The notes beneath the pieces are model-generated. The model saw nothing but the letters and a program-made list of their open reading frames with translations, was not told where the DNA came from and searched no databases. DNA of 64,000 nt from assembly GCF_900104035.1 (NCBI RefSeq), contig NZ_FNIT01000002.1:310001-374000 (forward strand), in the 5' to 3' direction. Shown in pieces: positions 18,104 to 27,492 of this stretch. This stretch comes from Aureimonas jatrophae (lineage in GTDB: Bacteria; Pseudomonadota; Alphaproteobacteria; Rhizobiales; Rhizobiaceae). Each line of letters starts with the position of its first letter. Position 1 is the first letter of the stretch. The translations under genes and the position numbers were made by a program.

Positions 18104-18531
18104 GCGACACGACCTCCGAGACCCCGCGCTTCGAGGCCGGCATGGCGGTGCGTCGCCGCGTGCTCGGCGCGGCGCATGTCGAGCGCGCCGAAAAGGCGAC
18201 CACACCCTTCGACGCGCCGTTCCAGCGCTTCATCACGGAGGGCGCCTGGGGCACGCTCTGGGCGGGCGACCGCCTCACCTTGCGCGAGCGCTCGCTCGTC
18301 ACGATCGCGCTGCTCGCCGCGCTTGGCCAGGACGACGAGGTCGCCCTGCACGTGCGCGCCACGCGCAACACCGGCGCGAGCGAGACGGACGTGGCCGAAG
18401 CGCTGATGCATGTCGCGGTCTATGCCGGCGTGCCGGCAGCCAACCACGCGATCAAGATCGCCAAGCGCACCTTTGCCGAGATGGCGGCCGAGGGCACGAT
18501 GCGGGACGTGACCGGGGAGAGCGGGCGATGA
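18100..18531 (+). CDS. pcaC: 4-carboxymuconolactone decarboxylase
   Basis: A 143-residue all-helical protein of the carboxymuconolactone decarboxylase family. It converts gamma-carboxymuconolactone to 3-oxoadipate enol-lactone. Recognisable stretches are [33 protein letters not shown], and [25 protein letters not shown], the conserved core including the E-x8-H-like helix. GTG start overlaps the pcaD stop, with AAGGAG upstream, and its own stop overlaps the pcaH start. Length is typical. Confidence 0.94.
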   Translation: MSDTTSETPRFEAGMAVRRRVLGAAHVERAEKATTPFDAPFQRFITEGAWGTLWAGDRLTLRERSLVTIALLAALGQDDEVALHVRATRNTGASETDVAEALMHVAVYAGVPAANHAIKIAKRTFAEMAAEGTMRDVTGESGR

Positions 18532-19247
18532 GCTACTTCCAGCGCGACCGGGAGCGCCATCCGCCGGCGCTCACCCCCGCCTACAAGACCTCGATCCTGC
18601 GCGCGCCGCGCCACGCGCTCCTGTCGCTGCCGACCACCTTGTCGGAGGAGACCGGCCCGGTCTTCGGCCACGACATGATCGGGCCGCTCGACAACGACCT
18701 CATCCGCAACTTCGCAAAGGACGGCGGCGAGGCGATCGGCCAGCGCATCGTCGTCTCGGGCCGGGTGCTGGACGAGGCGCGCCGCCCCGTGCGCGGCGCG
18801 CTGGTGGAGTTCTGGCAGGCCAATGCGGGCGGACGCTACCGCCACAGGAAGGAGAGCTACCTCGCAGCGCTCGACCCGAACTTCGGCGGCTGCGGGCGCT
18901 GCATCACGGACGACGAGGGCGGCTACGCCTTCCGCACGGTGAAGCCGGGCGCCTACCCCTGGCCGAACGGCGTCAACGACTGGCGCCCGGCGCACATCCA
19001 CTTCTCGGTCTTCGGTCACGCCTTCGCGCAGCGCCTCGTCACGCAGATGTACTTCGAGGGCGATCCGATGATCTGGCAGTGCCCGATCGTCCGCACGATC
19101 CCCGACGCGTCCGCGATCGAGCAGCTCGTCGCGCTCCTCGACCGGCGCGCGACGATCCCGATGGACGCGCTCGCCTATCGCTTCGACATCGTCCTGCGCG
19201 GCCGCCGGGCCACGATGTTCGAGAACCGGCCGGAGGGAAACGGATGA
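18528..19247 (+). CDS. pcaH: Protocatechuate 3,4-dioxygenase, beta subunit
   Basis: A 239-residue intradiol dioxygenase subunit carrying the non-haem Fe(III) site. The four iron ligands can be read as Tyr104 (GGRYRH), Tyr143 (GAYPWPN), His156 and His158 ([11 protein letters not shown]). With PcaG it cleaves protocatechuate between the two hydroxylated carbons to beta-carboxy-cis,cis-muconate. The ATG overlaps the pcaC stop and its stop overlaps pcaG, favouring equal subunit synthesis. Sequence and length are typical for Rhizobiales PcaH. Confidence 0.96.
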   Translation: MSYFQRDRERHPPALTPAYKTSILRAPRHALLSLPTTLSEETGPVFGHDMIGPLDNDLIRNFAKDGGEAIGQRIVVSGRVLDEARRPVRGALVEFWQANAGGRYRHRKESYLAALDPNFGGCGRCITDDEGGYAFRTVKPGAYPWPNGVNDWRPAHIHFSVFGHAFAQRLVTQMYFEGDPMIWQCPIVRTIPDASAIEQLVALLDRRATIPMDALAYRFDIVLRGRRATMFENRPEGNG

Positions 19248-19870
19248 CGCTGCCGCTCGACTACCTTCCCGAGTCCCCGTCGCAGACGGCCGGTCCCTAC
19301 GTCCATATCGGCACCAACCCGAACTGGGTGGAGATCACCGGCGTCTGGCGAAACGATCTCGGCCTCGTGCTGGTCGGGCCGGACACCCGCGGCGAGCGCA
19401 TCCTCGTCGAGGGCCGCGTCACCGACGGGGCGGGCGCGCCGGTGCGCGACGCGCTGGTCGAGATCTGGCAGGCCGACGCTGCCGGGTTCCACCCCTCGCC
19501 CGCCGAGACCCGCGGGCAGGCCGACCCGCATTTCGCGGGCTGGGGCCGCCAGCCGCTCTCGGCCGAGGACGGAAGCTTCCGCTTCGAGACGATCCGACCG
19601 GGCCGCGTGCCCTATCCCGACGGGCGCCTCCAAGCGCCGCACATCACGGTCTGGATCGTGGCGCGCGGCATCAACGTCGGCCTCCACACGCGCCTCTACT
19701 TCTCCGACGAGGAGGAGGCGAATGCCGCCGACCCGCTCCTGAACCGCATTCCGGAGCCGGACCGCCGCGCCACCCTCATTGCGGAACGCTCCGAGCGCGA
19801 CGGGCTCGCCGCGTTCCGCTTCGACATCCGGCTCCAGGGCGAGCGCGAGACCGTGTTCCTCGACATGTGA
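19244..19870 (+). CDS. pcaG: Protocatechuate 3,4-dioxygenase, alpha subunit
   Basis: A 208-residue intradiol dioxygenase subunit lacking the iron-binding tyrosines and histidines, as expected for PcaG, which shapes the substrate pocket of the alpha-beta heteromer. Recognisable stretches are [13 protein letters not shown] at the N-terminus, [10 protein letters not shown], and [15 protein letters not shown] where PcaH has its histidine ligands. ATG overlaps the pcaH stop. The stop is 26 bases before the chosen pcaB start. Confidence 0.95.
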   Translation: MTLPLDYLPESPSQTAGPYVHIGTNPNWVEITGVWRNDLGLVLVGPDTRGERILVEGRVTDGAGAPVRDALVEIWQADAAGFHPSPAETRGQADPHFAGWGRQPLSAEDGSFRFETIRPGRVPYPDGRLQAPHITVWIVARGINVGLHTRLYFSDEEEANAADPLLNRIPEPDRRATLIAERSERDGLAAFRFDIRLQGERETVFLDM

Positions 19871-19896
19871 GCCCGATGGCTCGAGAAGGAGGGCCG

Positions 19897-20949
19897 ATGA
19901 CGCCCATGAACCGGCCGCTGGTCGAGAGCCTGACCGGCGATCCCGCGATCGCGCGGCATTTCGCGGCCGACGCCGAGCTTGCGGCCATGCTCCGCTTCGA
20001 GCGCGAGCTCGCCGCCGCGCAGGCCGCGCTCGGGCTCGCCCCGGCGGAGGCGGCGAGCGCCATCGGTCGTACGGCGGATGCTTTGCGCTGGCCATGGGCG
20101 GCGGAGGATATCCGCCAAGGCATGGCGCGCGACGGGGTGCCCGTGCCCGCCCTCGTGCGGGCGCTGCGCGCGGCGGTCGGCGTGCCGCATGATGCCTTCG
20201 TTCATCAAGGCGCGACCAGCCAAGATGTCGTCGACACCGGGCTGATGCTGCGGATCCAGGCGGTGTTCGGGGAGTTGCGCACGCACCTCGACACCCTTCT
20301 CGGCGCGCTCGACGGGCTTGCGGAGCGTGACGGGTCGGTCGCCGTCATGGCGCAGACGCGCATGCAGGCCGCGTTGCCCTTCACGGCCGCCGACAAGATC
20401 GCGACCTGGCGCACCCCGCTGGCCGAGGCCGCGCGGCGCCTAGACGAGCGGGCGTCGCGCCTTCCCATCCAGCTCGGCGGCCCGGTCGGCACGGGCGACA
20501 GCTTCGGGCCGCGCGTCCGGGAGCTGCGCGCAGACCTCGCCCGGCGCCTTGACCTGCTCGATGCCGCACCCTGGCACAGCGACCGCACGCCGATCCTCGA
20601 CGTGGCGCAGCTCTTCGCGCTTCTGGCCGGCACGCTCGGCAAGGTCGGGCAGGATCTCGCGCTTCTCACCCAGACCGATCGCGGGGCGATCCGCCTCGCG
20701 AGCGGCGGTGGGTCGTCCGCCATGGCACACAAGAGCAACCCGGTGGGCGCGGAGGCGCTGGTGGCGCTCGGCCGTCTCAACGCCGGGCTGCTTGGGCTGC
20801 TCGCCCAGTCGCTGATTCACGAGAACGAGCGCTCTGGCGCGGCCTGGACGCTGGAATGGATGGTGCTGCCGCAGATGGCGGAAGCCGCCGGCGCCGCGCT
20901 GCGCATCGCGACCGACCTCGTCGATGGCGCGCGGTTCCAGGCGATCTAG
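19897..20949 (+). CDS. pcaB: 3-carboxy-cis,cis-muconate cycloisomerase
   Basis: A 350-residue member of the fumarase/aspartase superfamily that closes beta-carboxy-cis,cis-muconate to gamma-carboxymuconolactone. The superfamily signature loop reads GGSSAMAHKSNPVGAEA, and VHQGATSQDVVDTG carries the conserved His-Gly-x-Thr-Ser. In-frame starts exist at 19867 (GTG), 19876 and 19897; only 19897 is preceded by AAGGAGGG at normal spacing. Somewhat short for the family (about 350 rather than 400-450 residues), mostly at the C-terminus. Last gene of pcaDCHGB; its end overlaps the convergent pcaR end by four bases. Confidence 0.93.
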   Translation: MTPMNRPLVESLTGDPAIARHFAADAELAAMLRFERELAAAQAALGLAPAEAASAIGRTADALRWPWAAEDIRQGMARDGVPVPALVRALRAAVGVPHDAFVHQGATSQDVVDTGLMLRIQAVFGELRTHLDTLLGALDGLAERDGSVAVMAQTRMQAALPFTAADKIATWRTPLAEAARRLDERASRLPIQLGGPVGTGDSFGPRVRELRADLARRLDLLDAAPWHSDRTPILDVAQLFALLAGTLGKVGQDLALLTQTDRGAIRLASGGGSSAMAHKSNPVGAEALVALGRLNAGLLGLLAQSLIHENERSGAAWTLEWMVLPQMAEAAGAALRIATDLVDGARFQAI

Positions 20950-21704
20950 CGCAGGACGCGCCGTAGGCCGTCCTGCACCCGCAGGAGTTCCGGCAGAGTC
21001 TGCGCCACCGCGTCGTCCGGGTGCCCGTCGCCCGCCGCGAACCCGGTGTTGAGCGCGGCGACGACGCGCCCGTGCGCCGAGTGGAGCGGCACGGCGAGCG
21101 CCCGAAGACCCATCGCCACCTCCTGGTCGATCACGGCGTAGCCGAGCCGACGCGCCTCGCCCACCCGCGCCATGATCTCGTCCGGCGCCGTCAGGCTGCG
21201 CGGCGTGCGGGGCGAAAGGTCGGAGCGTTCGACGAGGGCGCGCGCCTCCGCTTCCGGCAGGCTCGCCAGAAGCACTCGTCCCATCGAGGTGCAGTGCGCC
21301 GGCAGGCGCGAGCCCGGCATCAGCCCGACCGGCATGAGCCGGCGCTGCGCGGCGCGCGCGAGGTAGACAATCTCGGTCTCGTCGAGGACCGAGACCGAGG
21401 TGGACTGGCCGATCCGCTCCGAAAGCTGGTCGAGCCAGGGCTGGACGATCTGGGGAAGCGGCAGCGCGGCCAGTGCGCCGAGGCCGAGGCGCAGGACACG
21501 GGGCGTCGGCGAGAAGTATTTTCCGTCGTAGTCGGCGTAGCCGAGGTCGTGCAGGGTCAGGAGGCAGCGCCGCGCACCGGCCCGGTCGAGCCCGGCGATC
21601 GCCGCCGCCTCGCTGACCGACAGGCGCGGTCGCTCAGCGCCGAAGGCCTCGAGCACGCGCAGGCCCTTGGCCAGGGACTCGATATGGTCGCGATTGTTCG
21701 CCAT
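20946..21704 (-). CDS. pcaR: IclR-family regulator of pcaIJF
   Basis: A 252-residue IclR-type regulator. The N-terminal winged helix-turn-helix (SLAKGLRVLEAFGAERPRLSVSEAAAIAGLDRAGARRCLLTL) is followed by a GAF-like effector domain. PcaR/PcaU proteins use 3-oxoadipate or protocatechuate as effector and regulate pca genes. It is divergent from pcaIJF, whose products convert 3-oxoadipate, so it most likely activates that operon. A perfect 7-3-7 inverted repeat spans its own start codon, suggesting autoregulation. Distinguishing PcaR from PcaU by effector is not possible from sequence. Confidence 0.9.
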   Translation of the reverse strand: MANNRDHIESLAKGLRVLEAFGAERPRLSVSEAAAIAGLDRAGARRCLLTLHDLGYADYDGKYFSPTPRVLRLGLGALAALPLPQIVQPWLDQLSERIGQSTSVSVLDETEIVYLARAAQRRLMPVGLMPGSRLPAHCTSMGRVLLASLPEAEARALVERSDLSPRTPRSLTAPDEIMARVGEARRLGYAVIDQEVAMGLRALAVPLHSAHGRVVAALNTGFAAGDGHPDDAVAQTLPELLRVQDGLRRVLR

Positions 21705-21711
21705 GCGAACA
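21695..21711. promoter_or_regulatory. Perfect inverted repeat over the pcaR start codon
   Basis: TGTTCGC (21695-21701), CAT, GCGAACA (21705-21711) form a perfect 7-3-7 palindrome with the pcaR start codon at its centre. IclR-family proteins commonly bind such repeats and repress their own genes. The repeat is seen; binding by PcaR is inferred. Confidence 0.5.
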
Positions 21712-21725
21712 CCTGTCTACACCGC

Positions 21726-21757
21726 GCGCACAAACGCGGCCAGCGTTCCGTTTGCGC
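21726..21757. promoter_or_regulatory. Imperfect inverted repeat in the pcaR-pcaI gap
   Basis: GCGCACAAACG (21726-21736) and CGTTTGCGC (21749-21757) form an inverted repeat with a two-base bulge and a 12-base spacer, midway between pcaR and pcaI. It is a reasonable candidate for PcaR-mediated control of pcaIJF, but no experimental consensus was matched. Confidence 0.35.
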
Positions 21758-21819
21758 GTGAAGACAGGGCATCAACGGGCTAGATCGGGACCCGAGGGCG
21801 AGCTGCGGGAGGCGAGACG

Positions 21820-22554
21820 TTGGACAAGACGATCGAGAGTTTGAGCGAGGCGGTGGCCGCAATCGCGGACGGCGCCACGGTGATGATCGGCGGCTTCGGC
21901 GGCTCGGGCGCGCCGATCGAGCTGGTCCACGCCCTGATCGACCGGTTCCTCGCGACCGGTTCGCCGACGGGCCTGACGGTGGTCAACAACAATGCCGGCA
22001 ACGGCCACGTGGGCCTTGCCGCCCTGATCGAGCAGGGCATGGTCGCAAAGCTCGTCTGTTCCTTTCCGCGCTCGGCCGACCCGCGCGTCTTCACGGAGCG
22101 CTACCAGCGCGGCGAGATCGAGCTGGAGCTGGTGCCGCAGGGCACGCTCGCCGAGCGCATCCGGGCCGGCGGCGCCGGCATTCCCGCCTTCTACACGCCC
22201 ACCGCCTACGGCACGGATCTGGCCGTGGGCAAGCCGACGGCCGAGTTCGACGGGCGCACCTACGTCCAGGAGCGCTGGCTCAAGGCCGATGTGGCGCTGG
22301 TCAAGGCGGAGGCGGGCGACCGGCTCGGCAACCTCGTGTTCCGCAAGGCCGCCCGCAACTTCGGCCCTCTCATGTGCATGGCCGCCGCGCGCACGATCGT
22401 GCAGGTCTCGCGGATCGTCGAGCCCGGCGCGATCGACCCCGAGCATGTGGTCACGCCCGGCATCTTCGTGGCGGGCGTCGTCGAGGTGCCCGATCCCGCG
22501 CAGGAGGAGCTGCTGAACCGCGCGGGCGCGCGCTACCCGGAGGTCGCCGCATGA
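21820..22554 (+). CDS. pcaI: 3-oxoadipate CoA-transferase, subunit A
   Basis: A 244-residue CoA-transferase family I subunit. With PcaJ it moves CoA from succinyl-CoA to 3-oxoadipate. The glycine-rich GGFGGSGAP motif near residue 24 is the CoA-binding signature. The gene uses a TTG start at 21820: the protein then begins MDKTIESL, as PcaI proteins do, and GGGAGG lies upstream. ATGA overlap with pcaJ at the 3' end. First gene of pcaIJF, divergent from pcaR. Confidence 0.94.
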   Translation: MDKTIESLSEAVAAIADGATVMIGGFGGSGAPIELVHALIDRFLATGSPTGLTVVNNNAGNGHVGLAALIEQGMVAKLVCSFPRSADPRVFTERYQRGEIELELVPQGTLAERIRAGGAGIPAFYTPTAYGTDLAVGKPTAEFDGRTYVQERWLKADVALVKAEAGDRLGNLVFRKAARNFGPLMCMAAARTIVQVSRIVEPGAIDPEHVVTPGIFVAGVVEVPDPAQEELLNRAGARYPEVAA

Positions 22555-23222
22555 GCGCGCGTCTGTCGAATGCTCAAATGGCCTGGCGGGCCGCGCAGGA
22601 CATCGCGGACGGCGCCTACGTCAACCTCGGCATCGGCCTGCCCGAGATGGTGGCGCGCTTCCAGCCGCCCGGCCGCGAGGCGATCTTCCATACCGAGAAC
22701 GGCATCCTCGGCTTCGGCGAGGCGCCGCCCGAGGGCGCGGAGGACTGGGACCTCATCAACGCCGGCAAGAAGGCGGTCACCGAGAAGCCCGGCACGGCCT
22801 TCTTCCACCATGCCGACTCGTTCGCCATGGTGCGCGGCGGGCATCTCGATGTGGCGATCCTCGGCGCCTACGAGGTGGCCGAGACGGGGGACCTCGCCAA
22901 CTGGTCGACCGGCCCGAAGGGCGTTCCGGCGGTCGGCGGGGCGATGGACCTCGTGCATGGCGCCAAGCGCGTCGCCGTCCTCACCGACCATGTGACGCGC
23001 GACGGCAAGCCGAAGCTGGTGAAGCGCTGCTCGCTGCCGCTGACGGGCGTCGCCTGCGTCACGCGCGTCTATACGAGCCTCGCGGTCGTCGATATCGAGG
23101 GCGGGCGCTTCATCTTGCGCGAGAAGCTGCCCACGCTTGGCGTGGACGAGCTGCAGGCGCGGACCGGCGCGGAACTCGTGCTGCCCGACGGGATCGGCGA
23201 CCTCGTCGCCCCGGAGCTCTGA
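22551..23222 (+). CDS. pcaJ: 3-oxoadipate CoA-transferase, subunit B
   Basis: A 223-residue beta subunit. The catalytic glutamate, which forms the glutamyl-CoA intermediate, is Glu49 in [20 protein letters not shown] near residue 24 is the other family hallmark. It completes the enzyme that activates 3-oxoadipate to 3-oxoadipyl-CoA. The ATG overlaps the pcaI stop, and pcaF begins two bases after its own stop. Confidence 0.95.
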   Translation: MSARLSNAQMAWRAAQDIADGAYVNLGIGLPEMVARFQPPGREAIFHTENGILGFGEAPPEGAEDWDLINAGKKAVTEKPGTAFFHHADSFAMVRGGHLDVAILGAYEVAETGDLANWSTGPKGVPAVGGAMDLVHGAKRVAVLTDHVTRDGKPKLVKRCSLPLTGVACVTRVYTSLAVVDIEGGRFILREKLPTLGVDELQARTGAELVLPDGIGDLVAPEL

Positions 23223-23224
23223 CC

Positions 23225-24427
23225 ATGGCGGATGCCTTTCTCTGCAGCTTCGTGCGCACGCCGATCGGCCGCTTCGGCGGCGCGCTCTCCGCCGTCCGGG
23301 CGGACGATCTCGGCGCCGTGCCGCTGAAAGCCCTGATGGAACGGCACGCTTCCGTGGATTGGGAGGCGGTGGACGACGTCGTCTTCGGCTGCGCCAACCA
23401 GGCGGGCGAGGACAACCGCAACGTCGCGCGCATGTCGCTGCTTCTGGCCGGCCTGCCGGCCGGCGTGCCCGGCACCACGATCAACCGCCTTTGCGGCTCG
23501 GGCCTCGACGCGGTGCTGACGGCCGCGCGCATGATCCGGGCCGGCGAGGCGGATCTCGTGATCGCGGGGGGCGTGGAGTCGATGAGCCGCGCGCCCTTCG
23601 TCATGCCGAAGGCGGAGAGCGCCTTCTCGCGCCATGCCGAGATCCACGACACGACCATCGGCTGGCGCTTCGTGAACCCCATGATGAAGCGGCAGTACGG
23701 CGTGGATTCCATGCCCGAGACCGGCGAGAACGTCGCCGAGGACTTCCGGGTCAGCCGCGAGGATCAGGACCGCTTCGCCCTGCGCTCGCAGGAGAAGGCC
23801 GCGGCCGCCCAGGCGAACGGGCGGTTGGCCCGCGAGATCGTTCCGGTCGTCATCCCCCAGCGCAAGGGCGACCCGAAGGTGGTGGACACGGACGAGCACC
23901 CCCGCGCCACGACGATCGAGGCGCTGGCCAGGCTGCCCACCCCGTTCCGCGAGGGCGGCACGGTGACGGCCGGCAACGCGTCGGGCGTCAACGACGGAGC
24001 GGCGGCGCTCGTCGTGGCGAGCGAGGCGGCGGCAAGGCGGCACGGGCTCGAGCCGATCGCCCGCGTGCTGGGTGGGGCGGCGGCCGGCGTTCCCCCGCGC
24101 ATCATGGGCATCGGCCCCGCGCCCGCCTCGCAGAAGCTCATGCGACGGCTCGCGCTGACGCCCGCCGACTTCGACGTAATCGAACTCAACGAGGCCTTCG
24201 CATCGCAGGGCCTCGCGACGCTGCGCGAGCTCGGGATCTCGGACGACGACGCGCGCGTGAACCCGAACGGTGGGGCCATCGCGCTCGGCCATCCGCTCGG
24301 CATGTCGGGCGCGCGCATCATCGGCACGGCGGCGCTGGAACTGGCCCTGACGGGCCGGCGCCGCGCGCTCGCCACCATGTGCGTCGGCGTCGGCCAGGGC
24401 ATCGCGGCGGCGATCGAGCGGGTCTGA
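23225..24427 (+). CDS. pcaF: 3-oxoadipyl-CoA thiolase
   Basis: A 400-residue thiolase that cleaves 3-oxoadipyl-CoA with CoA into succinyl-CoA and acetyl-CoA, the last step of the protocatechuate branch. The nucleophilic Cys90 lies in [11 protein letters not shown], the catalytic His in [16 protein letters not shown] and the second Cys in MCVGVGQG. PDVMGxGP-type loop residues appear as [11 protein letters not shown]. The start follows pcaJ after two bases. Its stop is eight bases from the convergent dienelactone-hydrolase-like gene. Length is exactly typical for PcaF. Confidence 0.95.
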   Translation: MADAFLCSFVRTPIGRFGGALSAVRADDLGAVPLKALMERHASVDWEAVDDVVFGCANQAGEDNRNVARMSLLLAGLPAGVPGTTINRLCGSGLDAVLTAARMIRAGEADLVIAGGVESMSRAPFVMPKAESAFSRHAEIHDTTIGWRFVNPMMKRQYGVDSMPETGENVAEDFRVSREDQDRFALRSQEKAAAAQANGRLAREIVPVVIPQRKGDPKVVDTDEHPRATTIEALARLPTPFREGGTVTAGNASGVNDGAAALVVASEAAARRHGLEPIARVLGGAAAGVPPRIMGIGPAPASQKLMRRLALTPADFDVIELNEAFASQGLATLRELGISDDDARVNPNGGAIALGHPLGMSGARIIGTAALELALTGRRRALATMCVGVGQGIAAAIERV

Positions 24428-24434
24428 TGCCCGC

Positions 24435-25334
24435 TCAGGCGAGGTAGCGGCGGAACCAGTCGATCGTGCGGTCCCAGGCGAGGTTCGCCGCCGCCTCGTC
24501 GTAGCGCGGCGTCGAGTCGTTGTGGAAGCCGTGGTTTACGCCAGGATAGACGTAGGCCTCGTAGGTCTTGCTGTTCGCCTTGAGCGCCGCCTCGTAGGCC
24601 GGCCAACCCTCGTTGATGCGCGTGTCGAGCTCGGCATAGTGGATCAGGAGCGGCGCCCGGATGCGCGGCACGTCCTCGGCGCGCGGCTGGCGTCCGTAGA
24701 AGGGAACGGCCGCCGCCAGATCGGGCCGCGCGACGGCCGCCATGTTGGCGACGCCCCCGCCGTAGCAGAAGCCCGTGATGCCGACCTTGCCCGTCGTCGC
24801 CTCGTGCGCGGCGAGAAAGTCGACCGCGGCCAGGAAGTCGTTCATGAGCTTCTCCGGGTCGACCTGCGACTGCAGCTCGCGCCCCCGCTCATCGTTGCCG
24901 GGATAGCCCCCCACCGACGACAGGCCGTCCGGGGCCAGCGCCACGAAGCCGGCCTTGGCGACGCGCCGCGCGACGTCCTCGATATAGGGGTTGAGTCCCC
25001 GGTTCTCGTGCACGACCACGACGCCCGGCACCTTGCCCGCCGCCTTGGCCGGGCGAACCTGATAGGCGCGCACCTCGCCGTGGCCGTCGGACGAGGGGTA
25101 GGTGACGTATTCCGGCACGATATCGGGGTCGGTGAACTCGACCTGTGTCGCCAGCGCGTAGTTCGGGCTCATCGCGGAAAGGATCGCGGCCGCCGTCAGC
25201 CCGCCCACCGCGAACTTGGCGGCGCGGTCCAGAAACTCGCGCTTGGTGACGCGCCCGTGGGCGTAGCCGTCGTACAGCTCCAGAATCTCGGGCGGAAAGT
25301 CCTTCGCCGTCAGGCGTCGCTCGGTCTCGGCCAT
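24435..25334 (-). CDS. Dienelactone hydrolase family protein
   Basis: A 299-residue alpha/beta hydrolase with the dienelactone hydrolase catalytic triad readable as Cys190 (GFCYGG), Asp237 (ELDTRIN) and His268 (GVNHGF). An N-terminal extension of about 65 residues contains a hydrophobic stretch (KFAVGGLTAAAILSA) that could anchor or export the protein; it lacks twin arginine. Such YghX-like proteins are common but their substrates are unknown. Location next to pcaF could mean a role with lactones, but it is convergent, so co-regulation is not evident. The ATG at 25334 follows GGGGAGGA. Confidence 0.85.
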   Translation of the reverse strand: MAETERRLTAKDFPPEILELYDGYAHGRVTKREFLDRAAKFAVGGLTAAAILSAMSPNYALATQVEFTDPDIVPEYVTYPSSDGHGEVRAYQVRPAKAAGKVPGVVVVHENRGLNPYIEDVARRVAKAGFVALAPDGLSSVGGYPGNDERGRELQSQVDPEKLMNDFLAAVDFLAAHEATTGKVGITGFCYGGGVANMAAVARPDLAAAVPFYGRQPRAEDVPRIRAPLLIHYAELDTRINEGWPAYEAALKANSKTYEAYVYPGVNHGFHNDSTPRYDEAAANLAWDRTIDWFRRYLA

Positions 25335-25414
25335 GCTCGTCCTCCCCTGCGGGCCGGGGCCCGGCCGCTCTCCCGGAGAGAGAACACCGGGTGCGCCGGA
25401 ATGCCAAGCGCGGC

Positions 25415-25999
25415 TCAGCAGCGCGGCAACTGCGCCGCGTAGCGGCGGGCCATGTCGGCGGCCCGTCTGGCGCCGCGCAGCGCCTCGGGCCGCCCCTCCC
25501 AAACCCGCCGCTCGAAGCCGGCATGGCCGGAATGGTAGGCGAGGTAGAGGCGGTAGGCGTCCCCTCGGTCGATGCCGAGCCGCCGATGGCTGTCGGCATG
25601 ATACCAGCCGATGAAGTGAACCGCGTCGGAGAAGCGGTCGCGGCGTGCGCCGGTGCGGCCCGTCCGGCGCTGGTACTCCGCCCAGGTGCCGTCGAGCGCC
25701 TGAGCGAAGCCATAGGCTGTGGACGGGCGCTTGCCGGGAATGAAGCCGAGGATCCAGCGACGCGGCGGACGGGCGCGTGGCTCGAAGTTCGACTCGGCCT
25801 GGATCGTCGCCATCAGCACCGCGACGGGCACGCCGAACTCGTTGGACGCGCGCGTCACATCGCGCCGCCAGTTCGTCACGAGACCGGAGCGCTGCTCGAA
25901 GATCGCGCAGCTGTTGGCCGTGTTGCGGGGTGCCGAGGCGCATCCCGACAGCGCGAGCACGGCGAGAAGCGGCAGAAGAAGCGTCGGGCGGCGTGTCAT
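25415..25999 (-). CDS. Lytic transglycosylase-like lipoprotein
   Basis: A 194-residue protein with a lipoprotein signal (LLAVLALSGC, cysteine at about residue 20) and a soluble-lytic-transglycosylase fold. The catalytic glutamate is expected in MATIQAESNFEPRARPP; the motifs AYGFAQALDGTWAEY and FIGWYHADSH follow in the right order. It would cleave peptidoglycan glycan strands from the periplasmic side of the outer membrane. Monocistronic as far as can be seen. Confidence 0.85.
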   Translation of the reverse strand: MTRRPTLLLPLLAVLALSGCASAPRNTANSCAIFEQRSGLVTNWRRDVTRASNEFGVPVAVLMATIQAESNFEPRARPPRRWILGFIPGKRPSTAYGFAQALDGTWAEYQRRTGRTGARRDRFSDAVHFIGWYHADSHRRLGIDRGDAYRLYLAYHSGHAGFERRVWEGRPEALRGARRAADMARRYAAQLPRC

Positions 26000-26109
26000 G
26001 GACGCCGAGGCTAGGGAGCGATGGTTTCCGATCCGTTGACCCGCCGGAACCCTTTCGTGATCGCGTCGCGATCTGCGGGACCGCTGTCTCGCCGGAACGC
26101 GATGCCCCC

Positions 26110-26129
26110 AGCCGGGCGAACGCCCGGCT
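26110..26129 (-). terminator. 8-bp hairpin after the SDR/DoxX-like gene
   Basis: AGCCGGGC (26110-26117) pairs with GCCCGGCT (26122-26129) around GAAC, downstream of the leftward gene ending at 26155. No U-tract follows, so termination strength is uncertain. Confidence 0.4.
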
Positions 26130-26154
26130 CGCAAGGGTGCGTCGTGCCGATCGG

Positions 26155-27492
26155 CTACCGGTCTTCCAGAAGAGCCAGCCCCACCATCATCAGGACGATG
26201 GCCGGTCCCGTCTTCACGAGCGCTCCAAGCGGCTCGATCCACATGTCCGGCGTCAGGACGGCGGCGCTGATCATGTAGCAGACCGACAGCGCGATGCCGG
26301 CAGCCAGGCCGAGGCGGCAGGTTCGCCGGTTGGCGATCAGGACGCCGATCGAGATGTCCATGAGGCTGGTCGCGACCGTGACGGCCCTTGCGAACGGCGC
26401 GGCGAAGCCGTGGTCGGTGAGGATGCGCACGGCCGCATCGAAGGCGACCGAGAGCGCGATGGCGCCGGACACGATCCAGAAGACGACAAGAACGCCGAGG
26501 ACGAGAGCCTTCAGCATGTAGAGGCGCGCGAACCAACGCTCCTGCACCGTGGCCGCGACCGCCTGCAGAACCGCGGCGCCCGGTTCTGCCGTCAGGCCGG
26601 TCGCCTCCCGCCAGGCGGTCGCGTCGCCGGCGACGCCGCGCCGCATCTCCGCGATCGCCGTGGAGCGGACGGGCGGACGCCAGCCCAGGCGCGCGGCTCC
26701 GTCGCCGGCGAAGCCGGCCAGGGTCAGCATCGCGTTCGGGACCCGGAGCCTGCGGGTCGGTCCGGCCAGACGAGCCGTGAGCGCGGAAACGACATCGCCG
26801 ACGCGGGTCCCGCCGTCGTCCATGACATCCCAGCTCGCCTGCCAATCGCGGCGTCCTGCGCGCCACGCCTCGAGCAGGACGACCGCCGTCCGACCGATAT
26901 CCCGGGCGTCGGTGACGGCGAAGGGGCGATCCGCCAAGTTCCGGGGAAGACCGAACGGCAGAACGGCCAGCGACCGCATCAGGGCGCTGCCGCCATAGGC
27001 CGCCTCCGTGACGACGAAACCGGGTCGCAGGATGACATAGGACAAGCCCGAGCGTCGGATCGCCGCCTCGGCGGCCCGCTTGGCGAGACTGAAGTCCGTC
27101 CGGTCCTCGTCGGTATGACCCGGGATCGACACATGCACCAGGAGCGGAGAGGGTCCGTCCCAATCCGCCAGAGCGTTCACCAGTCGCTCCACGAAGCCGC
27201 GATTGGCATCGGATGCCGACAGGCCCGGCGCGTCCTGGAGGACGCCGACGCAATTGATGACGACGTCCGCCCGTGTCGCGGCGAGCGACCGGCGCAAGCT
27301 GGTTTCGTCGGCCTCCACCAGCGGGCAGCGCAGCAGACGGCCCCGCCACGCCTCCTGCTGAACGGGCGTAAAGCGCCGCGCCACCGGAATGGGTGCGTAG
27401 CCCTGAGCTGCCAGAAACCCGCAAAGCGCTTCGCCGATCAGGCCCGAGGCGCCGAGGATCGCCACCGTGGGTTTGCGCTCCGTGTCGGTCAT
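26155..27492 (-). CDS. NAD(P)-binding epimerase-like domain fused to DoxX-like membrane domain
   Basis: A 445-residue two-part protein. Residues 1-300 form an atypical short-chain dehydrogenase/NAD-epimerase fold, with TVAILGASGLIGEAL as dinucleotide-binding motif and VVINCVGVLQD as the next strand. Residues about 325-445 hold four hydrophobic helices resembling the DoxX-like family. This architecture occurs in proteobacteria but its reaction is unknown. The ATG overlaps the stop of the DUF2269-like gene (ATGA at 27489-27492), so the two are cotranslated and may act together at the inner membrane. Confidence 0.85.
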   Translation of the reverse strand: MTDTERKPTVAILGASGLIGEALCGFLAAQGYAPIPVARRFTPVQQEAWRGRLLRCPLVEADETSLRRSLAATRADVVINCVGVLQDAPGLSASDANRGFVERLVNALADWDGPSPLLVHVSIPGHTDEDRTDFSLAKRAAEAAIRRSGLSYVILRPGFVVTEAAYGGSALMRSLAVLPFGLPRNLADRPFAVTDARDIGRTAVVLLEAWRAGRRDWQASWDVMDDGGTRVGDVVSALTARLAGPTRRLRVPNAMLTLAGFAGDGAARLGWRPPVRSTAIAEMRRGVAGDATAWREATGLTAEPGAAVLQAVAATVQERWFARLYMLKALVLGVLVVFWIVSGAIALSVAFDAAVRILTDHGFAAPFARAVTVATSLMDISIGVLIANRRTCRLGLAAGIALSVCYMISAAVLTPDMWIEPLGALVKTGPAIVLMMVGLALLEDR

